DNA from: Chloroflexota bacterium
Lineage (GTDB): Bacteria; Chloroflexota; Limnocylindria; Limnocylindrales; CSP1-4
DNA: 52,467 bases
Assembly (NCBI GenBank): GCA_919901745.1
Contig: CAKKPP010000011.1
Location: forward strand, 1 to 52,467
Direction: 5' to 3'
Part shown: piece after piece, positions 25,357 to 33,071 of the stretch
Layout: each line of letters begins with the position of its first letter
Numbering within the stretch: the first letter of the stretch is position 1
Made by a program: the position numbers and the translations under genes
The notes under the pieces: model-generated
Databases searched by the model: none
Seen by the model: the letters and a program-made list of their open reading frames with translations, nothing else
What the model was told of the DNA's origin: nothing

Positions 25357-25591
25357 CGATCGGGCCTGCCCGCCGGCCCGCTTTGGGAGATCCGGGTACC
25401 CCTTCCCAGAGCACAGTCCGGCCTGCGCTGGGGAGCCAAGCGGACCGCGTTGCCGACCTGATCGTTCCGTTACGCGCATAGGGAGTGTTGGGGCGCTCAC
25501 AACCATCCTCGTGCGCCGTCACACCAGCCATGCGCGTATGTTCGGCGCAGATCGCCTGGAAATCGCAGGAGCCGTGCGATGTCACTCGCAT

Positions 25592-25685
25592 GGCGAGTAC
25601 GCGCGAGCGAGAACCCGCCTTCGGCCGAGTACGCGCGGGCGAGTACGCGCGAGCGAGAACGCGCCTTCGGCCGAGTACGCGCGCT
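25592..25685. repeat. Two tandem 46-bp units just downstream of thrS
   Basis: Two copies starting GGCGAGTACGCGCGAGCGAG at 25592 and 25638 differ by a single base in the first ~45 positions. Each unit also holds an internal copy of GAGTACGCGCG. The end of the second unit forms the hairpin GCCGAG-TACGCGCG-CTCGGC (25670-25689), adjacent to the thrS stop codon at 25694, but no U-tract follows. Confidence 0.8.
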
Positions 25686-25693
25686 CGGCGTCC

Positions 25694-27538
25694 TCAGCTC
25701 ACGCGCCGTTCGCTCGCTTCCTCTGCCAGTCGATCGGCAAACGATTCCCAGGGCTCGGGCGTCTGCTGCTCCCCCGCGCGAGTGCGCGGCGATGCCGTGC
25801 GTGCCTCGATCTCGCGGTCGCCGAGAACCACCATGTACGGCACCTTCTGTTCCTGGGCGAGACGGATCTTGTTCTGCATGCGGTTGTCGGAGCCGTCGAC
25901 GTCCACGCGTAACCCGCGCGAACGAAGCAGGGTCGCCAGCTCCTCCGCGGGCGGGACGTGTCGATCGGCAATGGGCACGATCACGGCCTGGACCGGTGCC
26001 ATCCAGAACGGGAACGCCCCGGCGAAGTGCTCCACCAGAATCCCGATGAAACGCTCCAGCGACCCGTAGATCGCGCGATGGATCGCGATCGGGCGCTGCG
26101 GTTGGCCGGTTTCGTCGATGTAGGTCAGGTCGAACCTCTCCGGGAGCATCACGAGGTCCACCTGGATGGTCGCCATCTGCCACTCACGCCCGAGCGCATC
26201 GTCGATGTAGATATCGATCTTTGGCGCGTAGAAGGTGCCGTCCTTCGGTTTGACCGTGTGCGCAACCCCGGACCGATCGAGCGCTTCGCGGATCAGGCCC
26301 TCGGCGCGTTCCCAGAGGGCCGGATCGCCGAGCGCCTTGTCTGGCTTCGTTGCGAACGCGAATCGCGGTGTCAGGCCGAACCACGAGTACGACTCCGTGA
26401 CCTCGCCGATCATTGCTTCGATCTCGTCGGCCAACTGATCGGGTCGGACGTACACGTGGGCGTCGTCCTGGATGAACTGGCGGACGCGTGTGAGTCCGCT
26501 CAGCGTTCCTGAGCGTTCGTTGCGGTGAAGCCGGCCGTATTCGTTCAACCGGAGGGGCAGGTCGCGATAGGAACGCAGCTTCGAGCGGTAGATCACGGTC
26601 GATTCCGGGCAGTTCATCGGCTTCAGGCTGAACGTCTGATTCTCGGATTCGACGAGGAACATGTTGTCCCGATACAGGTCCCAGTGACCCGACTGTTGCC
26701 AGAGCCGCTCCGAGACGATGATCGGAGTGCTGATCTCCTGGTAGCCCCGGCGCTCCTGGAGTTCGCGCATCGCCCCCTCGAGCGTGCGCCAGATCCGCTG
26801 CCCCTTGGGGTGCCAGAACGCCGAACCCGGCGAGACATCGTGGAAGCTGAACAGGTCCAGCTGGACTCCGAGCCGGCGATGGTCCCGCTTCTTAGCCTCT
26901 TCCCGGCGCCAGAGGTAGCGGTCGAGGTCGTCCTGCGTCTCCCAGACCGTGCCGTAGATGCGCTGGAGCATCGGACGCTTCTCCCTCCCGCGCCAGTACG
27001 CCCCGGCGACGGCGAGGAGCTTGAAGGGTCCGAGCTTCCCGGTGCTGGCGACGTGCGGACCCTTGCACAGGTCCGCGAAGGACCCGTGCTCGTAGACGGA
27101 GGTCGCCGGCATCGGCGTGCCATCTTCGGCTGCCTTCAGTGCGAGGTCGTCGAGGATCTCAACTTTGTAGGGTTGGCCCTCGCTCTCGAAGAACGCCCTC
27201 CCCTCCTCGGGGGCGAACTCGCGCCGGACGAATGGGTGGTCGGCGGCGACGCTCGCGGCCATGCGCGCCTCGATCGCCGCAAGGTCCTCGGGGGTCACCG
27301 GGCGAGCGACATCGAAGTCGTAGTAGAAGCCGTCCTGGATCGCCGGCCCGATGCCCAGCTTTGTGCCGGGAAACAGGCCGAGGACGGCCTCGGCCATGAC
27401 GTGCGCGGCAGAGTGGCGCATCGCGTCGAGATCACTGTGGGCGCCGGCGTCAAGGAGCTCATCGGCGGACCCGCGCGCGGGAGCCGCGAACTCGATCTCC
27501 TCATCGGCCGCGCCGGCCTCGATCTTGCTCTCGGTCAT
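25694..27538 (-). CDS. thrS: Threonyl-tRNA synthetase (form lacking the TGS domain)
   Basis: ThrRS charges tRNA-Thr. The 614-residue product starts at an ATG with GGAGG 8 nt upstream. The editing domain has HSAAHVMAEAV (zinc-like HxxxH) near residue 40 and the second motif DLCKGPHV. The class II core has zinc ligands Cys in LKPMNCPESTVIY (~308), His in IQDDAHVYV and His in PIAIHRAIYGSLERF; the C-terminal anticodon domain includes VQAVIVPIADRH. Only about 40 poorly conserved residues precede the editing domain, so the usual N-terminal TGS domain is missing. A T-box leader with an ACC specifier precedes it, so expression should respond to uncharged tRNA-Thr. Confidence 0.95.
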   Translation of the reverse strand: MTESKIEAGAADEEIEFAAPARGSADELLDAGAHSDLDAMRHSAAHVMAEAVLGLFPGTKLGIGPAIQDGFYYDFDVARPVTPEDLAAIEARMAASVAADHPFVRREFAPEEGRAFFESEGQPYKVEILDDLALKAAEDGTPMPATSVYEHGSFADLCKGPHVASTGKLGPFKLLAVAGAYWRGREKRPMLQRIYGTVWETQDDLDRYLWRREEAKKRDHRRLGVQLDLFSFHDVSPGSAFWHPKGQRIWRTLEGAMRELQERRGYQEISTPIIVSERLWQQSGHWDLYRDNMFLVESENQTFSLKPMNCPESTVIYRSKLRSYRDLPLRLNEYGRLHRNERSGTLSGLTRVRQFIQDDAHVYVRPDQLADEIEAMIGEVTESYSWFGLTPRFAFATKPDKALGDPALWERAEGLIREALDRSGVAHTVKPKDGTFYAPKIDIYIDDALGREWQMATIQVDLVMLPERFDLTYIDETGQPQRPIAIHRAIYGSLERFIGILVEHFAGAFPFWMAPVQAVIVPIADRHVPPAEELATLLRSRGLRVDVDGSDNRMQNKIRLAQEQKVPYMVVLGDREIEARTASPRTRAGEQQTPEPWESFADRLAEEASERRVS

Positions 27539-27555
27539 GGTCAGGTCCTCCAGAA

Positions 27556-27775
27556 AACGCGAACACCCCCCGTCCATCGACAGGACGAGAGGTGCACTCC
27601 CGCGGTCCCACCCGCCTTCACCGCCCCGCGGCGGTGCGCTCGTGCCGCGCTAACGGGCGGACCCGGACCGGTTCACCGGCCACTCGCGGGTGGTGCCGTC
27701 GCGATCCGAACCGCCGGGCTTGCAGCCGAGGCCCGGCTCTCTGGAGGTCCCCATCGCGGGGCGCGTCCCGCTCAA
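27556..27775 (-). promoter_or_regulatory. T-box riboswitch, threonine specifier, upstream of thrS
   Basis: All main T-box parts are visible on the minus strand. Stem I: GCGGG (27771-27767) pairs CCCGC (27690-27686) and CGCGAT (27758-27753) pairs ATCGCG (27705-27700), leaving an internal loop with ACC followed by A at 27694-27692: a threonine codon in the specifier position. The AG-bulge/distal loop signature AGAGAGCC (27742-27735) and GGCTGCAAGCC (27727-27717) is present. The antiterminator T-box sequence GGTGGGACCGCG lies at 27612-27601. A hairpin CGTCC/GGACG follows, without a clear U-tract, and the thrS ribosome site GGAGG is downstream, so translational control is possible. The leader begins directly after a tRNA-Val gene. 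Confidence 0.9.
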
Positions 27776-27788
27776 CGTGTTCGATCTG

Positions 27789-27865
27789 TGGTGGGCGACA
27801 CTGGACTCGAACCAGTGACCTCTTGCATGTCAAGCAAGTGCTCTAACCAGCTGAGCTAGCCGCCC
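27789..27865 (-). tRNA. tRNA-Val (anticodon GAC), CCA encoded
   Basis: The minus strand folds as a full cloverleaf: acceptor GGGCGGC/GTCGCCC (one G-U), D-arm GCTC/GAGC, anticodon stem CTTGC/GCAAG with loop TTGACAT giving anticodon GAC, T-arm ACTGG/CCAGT with loop TTCGAGT, discriminator A, and an encoded CCA at 27791-27789. A -10-like TATCAT (27904-27899, minus) lies 33 nt upstream. The thrS T-box leader follows the CCA end immediately. Confidence 0.96.
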
Positions 27866-27898
27866 GCTCCCGGCACCGCTCTCCGGCACCGCCCGCGC

Positions 27899-27904
27899 AT
27901 GATA
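27899..27904 (-). promoter_or_regulatory. -10 box for tRNA-Val (and possibly the T-box-thrS transcript)
   Basis: TATCAT on the minus strand, 33 nt before the mature tRNA 5' end. No good -35. No separate promoter is evident between the tRNA and the T-box, so read-through into thrS is likely. The remaining bases to 28159 hold nothing I recognise. Confidence 0.4.
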
Positions 27905-28159
27905 GCGCAGGACGGGATGACCCCCCTCTCTTCTGGCACCCCCCGGCCACAGACTGCCGGGTCATGCCCAACTGGTCCCACGCCGCGGTCGCGTTGTCGA
28001 CGGCAGGCAACATCCCCGAGTGCACCCGACGGCACCGCTCCGTGCTGCACGGGCGGTGCGGGCGTGCACCTCGACCACCCTGTGCCGATCGGCCGGTCCG
28101 GGGCCACTCGTGACGTTCGTGCCGTGGTGGTCCGACCGACCTGGTCGCAGGATCGCGCT

Positions 28160-28750
28160 ATGCACATCGACTTCACCGGCTTCGCGGGCGACTGCCTGAT
28201 CAGCGGCCGCCTGGATCTGCAGGGCGATCGGTTGACCGATCACCTGAACGCGCATCCGCGCGTGACGCTCACCAACGTCGTGCTCGAGGGTCTCGGTGGC
28301 GGACGCGTGAAGGCTGCCACCTTCACGATCGAGCGGTCCGAACTCTGCGCGGCCCTCGCGACTGGGCCACGTGGGGCGCGGATTCTGCGTGTTCCCACCG
28401 ACGAGCGGCGACTCCAGGCCCAGATCGGGCCCTATGCCGTACTTGGTCGCTTCCACGGACCGGTCGGCGATACGACCCTGCGCAGTTTCTCCGAGCGTGA
28501 ACCGATGGTGCCGCTGACCGACGCGACGATCGCCTACGTCGTCAACGAAATCCTCGAGGTCAGAGACGCACCCGTCCTCATCGTCAACCGCGAGCTGGCC
28601 GCCTGGTACCGCGAATCGGACGACGACGAGCCGAAGATTCGGCTCGAGCGCGAGCGCCGTCCGGGTCGTCGGGCATCGGCCAGTTCGGATCGGCGGACGT
28701 CAGACGTCGCCGAGACGTCCGCGGCGAAGATCGCGCCATCGGCTCGTTGA
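28160..28750 (+). CDS. Hypothetical protein, predicted cytoplasmic, beta-rich
   Basis: I do not recognise this 196-residue protein. The ATG at 28160 has CAGGA with 7-nt spacing; the open frame extends further upstream but that part looks like non-coding GC-rich sequence. The first ~150 residues (MHIDFTGFAGDCLISGRLDL, LTNVVLEGLGGGRV, QAQIGPYAVLGRFHGPVGDT, PMVPLTDATIAYV) alternate short strands and look like one globular domain; the last ~45 are basic, disordered (ERERRPGRRASASS). No signal peptide or membrane segment. It ends 23 nt from the convergent parB-like gene. Confidence 0.7.
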   Translation: MHIDFTGFAGDCLISGRLDLQGDRLTDHLNAHPRVTLTNVVLEGLGGGRVKAATFTIERSELCAALATGPRGARILRVPTDERRLQAQIGPYAVLGRFHGPVGDTTLRSFSEREPMVPLTDATIAYVVNEILEVRDAPVLIVNRELAAWYRESDDDEPKIRLERERRPGRRASASSDRRTSDVAETSAAKIAPSAR

Positions 28751-28773
28751 CCCGGGGCCGCTGAGGGGCCCGC

Positions 28774-29388
28774 TCAGGCCTGCCGTGCGACCGCAGTCTC
28801 GTCGATCCTGGCGGGCCCGACTGCTCGCCCGCGGCGCGCATTCCGACGTCGCTCCACCGCCAGGCGGCGGAGTCGCTTGCGGATATACCGCTTCCGCTTG
28901 CCGATCCGGCGTGCCAGCCGGCCGACACTGTACCCGTGCGTGTCGATCATTCGTTCGAAGGCGGCCGCTTCGTCCATCCGCGTGAGGTCCTGCCGATGCA
29001 GGTTGGCGATCATCGAGATCTCGAGAGCGGTGCGTTCATCGAGCTCCTCGACCAGGACCGGGATCGCCAGCAGGCCGGCGGCCATCGCGGCGCGCCAGCG
29101 ACGCTCACCGGCGACAATCCGATAGGTGTCGTCACCGACGGGAGTCACGAGAACCGGCTGCAGGAGTCCGTGCTTGGCGATCGATGCGACCAACTCCACG
29201 AGGCCGTCGGCGTCGATCCTTGAGCGGGCACGGCCCGGGTTCGAAACGATCCGGTTGATCGGCAACACGCGCGCCTCGGTTGGGCGCCCGTGCCGCTCCG
29301 GCGAGAGAAAGCGAACGATTGCCGGGGAGATGTCGCCCTCTTCGGACAGTCGTCGCACGGCCGCCGCGCGGAAGTCGGGTCGAGCCAA
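28774..29388 (-). CDS. ParB/Spo0J-like DNA-binding protein (short)
   Basis: ParB proteins bind parS sites and act as CTP-dependent clamps in chromosome or plasmid segregation. The product (204 residues from TTG 29388, GAGGGG 10 nt upstream) shows the N-domain VLPINRIVSNPGRARSRID, LVASIAKHGLLQPVLVTPV and the CTP-binding-type GERRWRAAMAAGL, followed by a KorB-like helical domain with MIANLHRQDLTRMDEAAAFERM and the helix-turn-helix GYSVGRLARRIGKRKRYIRKRL. A C-terminal dimerisation domain is not evident; the tail is short and Arg-rich. No parA neighbour and no parS palindrome are seen, so it may be an accessory paralogue. Upstream in-frame codons exist, so the start is uncertain. Confidence 0.82.
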   Translation of the reverse strand: MARPDFRAAAVRRLSEEGDISPAIVRFLSPERHGRPTEARVLPINRIVSNPGRARSRIDADGLVELVASIAKHGLLQPVLVTPVGDDTYRIVAGERRWRAAMAAGLLAIPVLVEELDERTALEISMIANLHRQDLTRMDEAAAFERMIDTHGYSVGRLARRIGKRKRYIRKRLRRLAVERRRNARRGRAVGPARIDETAVARQA

Positions 29389-29708
29389 GGTGCAGCATCC
29401 CCTCGAGCAATGATCGAGAAACGCACCCGACCATTCCGTCGGGGCTGGCACAACGATACATCGGCGAGGGTTCCGGGCAGCAAAACGCCCGAAGGAACTG
29501 GTCCTGTGACCTCTGATCGCTGCTCGGCGGCTGCGATTGCTCGCAGTCCCCGCTCGTCGTCCCGTTCCGTTCTGCGCCAACCTTGCGATCGTCGCGGCCG
29601 GTCTCCGGGTCCGTTTCGGGGATCACTCCCCGAACCGGTTCGTCGGTTCGTACCTGCCCCTTCGGGCAAGATGAAATGTATCCGGCGGGGTCCGGTCGGG
29701 CAACGGCG

Positions 29709-29783
29709 TTGTCCACGAAGTTGGGCGATTCCACCTCCGACTTATCCCCAAACTTCACGCGGACGTGGACATCCTGTGGAGAA
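29709..29783. promoter_or_regulatory. Cluster of four DnaA-box-like sequences upstream of the parB-like gene
   Basis: In 75 bp lie TTGTCCACG (29709-29717), TTATCCCCA (29742-29750), the inverted ATGTCCACG (29772-29764) and the inverted TTCTCCACA (29783-29775). Each differs from TTWTNCACA by one or two bases. They fall within the 420-bp non-coding gap 29389-29808, which has no other gene. Proximity to parB is suggestive, but dnaA, dnaN and rsmG are absent here, so this is a candidate DnaA-binding region, not a called origin. Confidence 0.3.
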
Positions 29784-29808
29784 CTCGGTCATCGGCGATG
29801 ATCGCCAC

Positions 29809-30822
29809 ATGCCCGACCGCCTCGATCATGAGCTGCTCGATGCCGGTGGCGGTCGCCGCCTGGATCGGTTCGGCGAACGCATTGTCGACCGGCCCGCCCT
29901 CGGCGCTGGGGGGCGAGTGCGCGACCCGGAAGCCTGGGAGCGAGCCGACCTTCGCTACGACCGGGGGCGCGGATGGCGGGCCGGGCCCCGCTGGCACGAC
30001 GGATCCCAGGACGCGCAATCACCGTGGACCATCTCCATGGGCGACCTCAGCCTGGAGCTGCGCCCCTCGCAGACCGGGCAGGTGGGCGTGTTTCCCGAGC
30101 ATGCCTCGTCGATCGCCTGGCTTCGGAGACAGGTCCTCCTGTCAGGCGCCGAAGGCAGGGACCGGGCCGAAGGCGGCGACGGCGATGACGGCACACCCGG
30201 CGCAGCGGACGCGCATCCTGTCCGAGTGATGAACCTGTTCGGTCATACGGGGCTTGCAACCCTGGCCCTTGCAGCGGCGGGCGCGACGGTCACCCACGTG
30301 GACGCATCCCGACCGGCCATCGCCCAGGCTCGGCGAAACGCCGGCCTGTCCGGGTTGGCGGACCGCCCGGTCCGCTGGATCGTCGACGATGCCGTCGCCT
30401 TCGTCGAGCGCGAAGAGCGACGCGGACAGCGCTACGAGGGTGTCATCCTCGATCCCCCTGCGTACGGACACGCCGGCCGGCAGCCCTGGCGCCTCGAGGA
30501 TCGGCTGGATGGACTGCTCCGGGCGGTGGCCGCGGTCCTCGACCCGGAATCGGGCTTCGTGTTGCTCTCGGCACACACGTCGGGCCTGAGCGCCGATACC
30601 CTCGGGAGTGCCCTGGCTGCCGCGCTGGGCCCCGCGCGGGAGCGGATCGAATCGGGGACGCTGACCCTCTCCGCGCGCAGTGGAGCTCGACTCGAGGCCG
30701 GCTGGTTTGCACGAATCGGGGTGCGCAGCGGGTCGGCACGCGGTGGAGGCGGCGGGCACGGTGGGCGCGGCGGGCGCGCGGGATCCGTCGGCGGATCGCA
30801 TGGGCCGGAGGATGCGCGATGA
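29809..30822 (+). CDS. Class I SAM-dependent methyltransferase, RlmI/RlmK-like
   Basis: The 337-residue product resembles rRNA cytosine/guanine methyltransferases of the RlmI type. An N-terminal segment YELLDAGGGRRLDRFG-like (DHELLDAGGGRRLDRFGERI, VDRPAL) precedes the Rossmann domain with motif I MNLFGHTGLATLALAAAGA, acidic THVDAS, and the catalytic-type DPPAYGHAG motif. The C-terminus (about 305-337) is a Gly/Arg-rich low-complexity tail. The ATG at 29809 was chosen by domain start; a long in-frame extension upstream is non-coding. The stop overlaps the next gene by ATGA, pairing two RNA methyltransferase-type genes. Confidence 0.8.
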   Translation: MPDRLDHELLDAGGGRRLDRFGERIVDRPALGAGGRVRDPEAWERADLRYDRGRGWRAGPRWHDGSQDAQSPWTISMGDLSLELRPSQTGQVGVFPEHASSIAWLRRQVLLSGAEGRDRAEGGDGDDGTPGAADAHPVRVMNLFGHTGLATLALAAAGATVTHVDASRPAIAQARRNAGLSGLADRPVRWIVDDAVAFVEREERRGQRYEGVILDPPAYGHAGRQPWRLEDRLDGLLRAVAAVLDPESGFVLLSAHTSGLSADTLGSALAAALGPARERIESGTLTLSARSGARLEAGWFARIGVRSGSARGGGGGHGGRGGRAGSVGGSHGPEDAR

Positions 30823-31658
30823 TGGACAGCCCGCCGATCACCAGCCTCACCAACGCACGAGTTCAGGCGGCCGTACGTCTGCGCGAGCGACGTGAGCGGG
30901 ATCGAACCGGCTTGACCCTGGTCGATGGCTCCCGTGAGTTGCGCCGCGCGGTCGAGGCGAGCGTGGAGATCGAGACCGTGTTCGTCGATTCTGACCGCGC
31001 CACCGGCGATGACGCCCGCTGGGTGCTCGAGCGGTTGGCGGCGAACCCGGCGGTCGCGGTGCCCGTGTCCGGCATGGTCCTGACGAAACTGGCGTTCGGT
31101 GACCGCGACGACGGCCTCGTCGGCGTTGTTCGGACACCATCGGTGGCACTCGCCAACCTCACGCTGGAGCCGGCGGCGCTGATCGTCATCGTCGAGACCG
31201 TCGAGAAGCCCGGGAATCTCGGGGCCATCCTGCGCAGCGCCGACGGTGCCGGCGCGAGCGCCGTGATCGTGGTCGACCCACGGACCGACCCGTTCAACCC
31301 GAACGTCATCCGGGCCAGCATCGGCACGATCTTCGGCATGCCGCTGGCCGTGGCGACGCCGCCCGTGGTCCTCGCCTGGCTTCGTGATCACGCTGTGCGC
31401 GTGATCACGGCGCGGATCGATGGGGCCTGCGTTCATACGCAGGCCGACCTGACGGGATCTCTCGCCATCGTCGTTGGAAGCGAGGCCAACGGACTGAGCC
31501 CCGCGTGGGACGGTGCGGACGTCGAGTCCGTTCGGCTCCCGATGCTGGGTCGAGCCGACAGCCTCAATGTCGCGGCAGCAACGGCCGTCCTGCTCTACGA
31601 GGCGCGCCGGCAGCGGGACGCCGGCAGTGGCACCGGCAACGAGCACCACCGCACCTAA
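30819..31658 (+). CDS. TrmH/SpoU family RNA 2'-O-methyltransferase
   Basis: SpoU enzymes methylate ribose in rRNA or tRNA using a knotted SPOUT fold. The 279-residue product has an N-terminal substrate-binding domain and all three SpoU motifs: EKPGNLGAILRSADGAGA (motif 1 with the catalytic Asn and Arg), LAIVVGSEANGLSPAW (motif 2) and RLPMLGRADSLNVAAATAVLLYE (motif 3). Which RNA is modified cannot be read from the sequence. ATGA overlap with the preceding methyltransferase. Confidence 0.9.
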   Translation: MMDSPPITSLTNARVQAAVRLRERRERDRTGLTLVDGSRELRRAVEASVEIETVFVDSDRATGDDARWVLERLAANPAVAVPVSGMVLTKLAFGDRDDGLVGVVRTPSVALANLTLEPAALIVIVETVEKPGNLGAILRSADGAGASAVIVVDPRTDPFNPNVIRASIGTIFGMPLAVATPPVVLAWLRDHAVRVITARIDGACVHTQADLTGSLAIVVGSEANGLSPAWDGADVESVRLPMLGRADSLNVAAATAVLLYEARRQRDAGSGTGNEHHRT

Positions 31659-31688
31659 GACGATGACAGCAGGAGACCGGGAGGACGC

Positions 31689-33065
31689 GTGGAACGGTTC
31701 GATTTCGTGATCATCGGGGCAGGGCCCGGCGGCGAGGCGGCCGTCTACGAAGCCCGGCGGCGCGGGGCGACGGTCGCGGTCGTGGATCGCGAGTGGTTCG
31801 GCGGGAGCTGCCCGCACATCGGTTGCGTTCCGTCGAAGTCGCTGCTGAACAGCTCCGCGCGCCACGAAGCGGGCGCCGCCTATTCCTGGGAACAGGCCAG
31901 CACCCGCCGCGACTACATGGTCAACCGGCCGGCAGACGCCGGGGAGCCGGACGATGGCGGCCACGTTGCCGGTCTCGAGGGGGTGGGCGCGCTGGTCTAC
32001 CGCGGAACAGCACGCCTTGCCGGTGTCGGGCTCGTCGACATCGAGCACGATGGCACGACCCATCGGGTCGGGGCTTCGAACGTCATCGTCGCCGTCGGGT
32101 CCGCCTCGAAGGTCCCTCCCCTGCCGGGCCTGACCGGGGCCACTGTCTGGACCAACCGCGAAGCGACCCTTGCCCGCGTCCTGCCGAAGAGTCTCATCGT
32201 GCTCGGCGGCGGACCCACAGGCTGCGAGATGGCCCAGGTCTACCGACGGTTCGGCGTCCCGACGACCGTCGTGCAGTCCGGGCCGCGGATCCTGGCGACC
32301 GACCATCCCCGAAACGCCGAGGCGGTGACGGCGGGCCTCGAGGCATCGGGCGTCGTGGTGCGAACGGGCGTTCGCGCGCTTGGCGTTCGCCCGGGCGCAG
32401 GCGTCGACGGTGCGGACGTGCTCGATCTCGACGACGGATCGTCGCTGGATGGCCACGCGATCCTGCTCGCGGTCGGTCGAACCTATCCGGTCGACGACCT
32501 CGGGCTGGAGCACTACGGCATCGACGCGCGGGGCGGAACGGGCTTTCCGCGCGACGGACGCCTTCGACTGGCCGACGGCCTGTACCTGGTCGGCGACGCG
32601 GCCGGTCCGGAGATGCACACCCATCAGGCCCACTACCAGGGCGAGATGGCCGTTCGGATGGCGCTCGGGGAAGCGCTGATCCCGGACTACCGGGCGCTGC
32701 CCCGGGCGACGTATACGGACCCTGAGGCGGCATCGGTGGGCCTGTCGCTCGACGAGGCTCAGGCGGCCGGGTTCGACGCGTTCGAGCTCGTCGCCAACTT
32801 CCGGGAGACCGCCAAGGGCTATTCGGTCGAGGCGACCACCGGACACGTCACGATCGTCGTCGACCGCGCGACGCATGAATTGCTCGGTGCGGCGATGGCC
32901 TGCCCGGACGCGTCGGCGGCGATCCACGAGTGCGTCCTTGCGATCAAGGCACGCATTCTGATCGAAGTCCTCGCGGACACGATCCATGCGTTTCCATCGA
33001 CGTCGCGGATCTTCAACGGCCTGTTCAACGATGCGGCCCGGGAGCTGGCTGCCGCAGCCGGCTGA
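31689..33065 (+). CDS. FAD-dependent pyridine nucleotide-disulfide oxidoreductase (MerA/Lpd-like)
   Basis: The 458-residue flavoprotein has the FAD-binding GAGPGGEAAVYEARRRGA, a redox-active pair Cys41/Cys46 in GGSCPHIGCVPSKSLL, the NAD(P)H-binding LGGGPTGCEMAQVYRRFG, the second FAD motif GLYLVGDAAG and a C-terminal dimerisation domain. In disulfide reductases of this group a His-Glu dyad in a HPT...E motif from the partner subunit completes the active site; here the corresponding stretch reads IHAFPSTSRIFN, so that His and Glu appear replaced by Phe and Arg. The substrate is therefore unclear; a mercuric or glutathione reductase label would be unsafe. GTG start with GGGAGG 4 nt upstream. Confidence 0.88.
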   Translation: MERFDFVIIGAGPGGEAAVYEARRRGATVAVVDREWFGGSCPHIGCVPSKSLLNSSARHEAGAAYSWEQASTRRDYMVNRPADAGEPDDGGHVAGLEGVGALVYRGTARLAGVGLVDIEHDGTTHRVGASNVIVAVGSASKVPPLPGLTGATVWTNREATLARVLPKSLIVLGGGPTGCEMAQVYRRFGVPTTVVQSGPRILATDHPRNAEAVTAGLEASGVVVRTGVRALGVRPGAGVDGADVLDLDDGSSLDGHAILLAVGRTYPVDDLGLEHYGIDARGGTGFPRDGRLRLADGLYLVGDAAGPEMHTHQAHYQGEMAVRMALGEALIPDYRALPRATYTDPEAASVGLSLDEAQAAGFDAFELVANFRETAKGYSVEATTGHVTIVVDRATHELLGAAMACPDASAAIHECVLAIKARILIEVLADTIHAFPSTSRIFNGLFNDAARELAAAAG

Positions 33066-33071
33066 GGTTCC

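Noticed and set aside
28774..29388. Complete plasmid or chromosome partition locus
   Set aside because: No parA and no parS-like palindrome are present; only a short ParB-like protein is supported.
29290..29808. Long open frame upstream of the RlmI-like methyltransferase
   Set aside because: No family similarity, GC-driven openness, and it overlaps the parB-like gene on the other strand; the domain starts at 29809.
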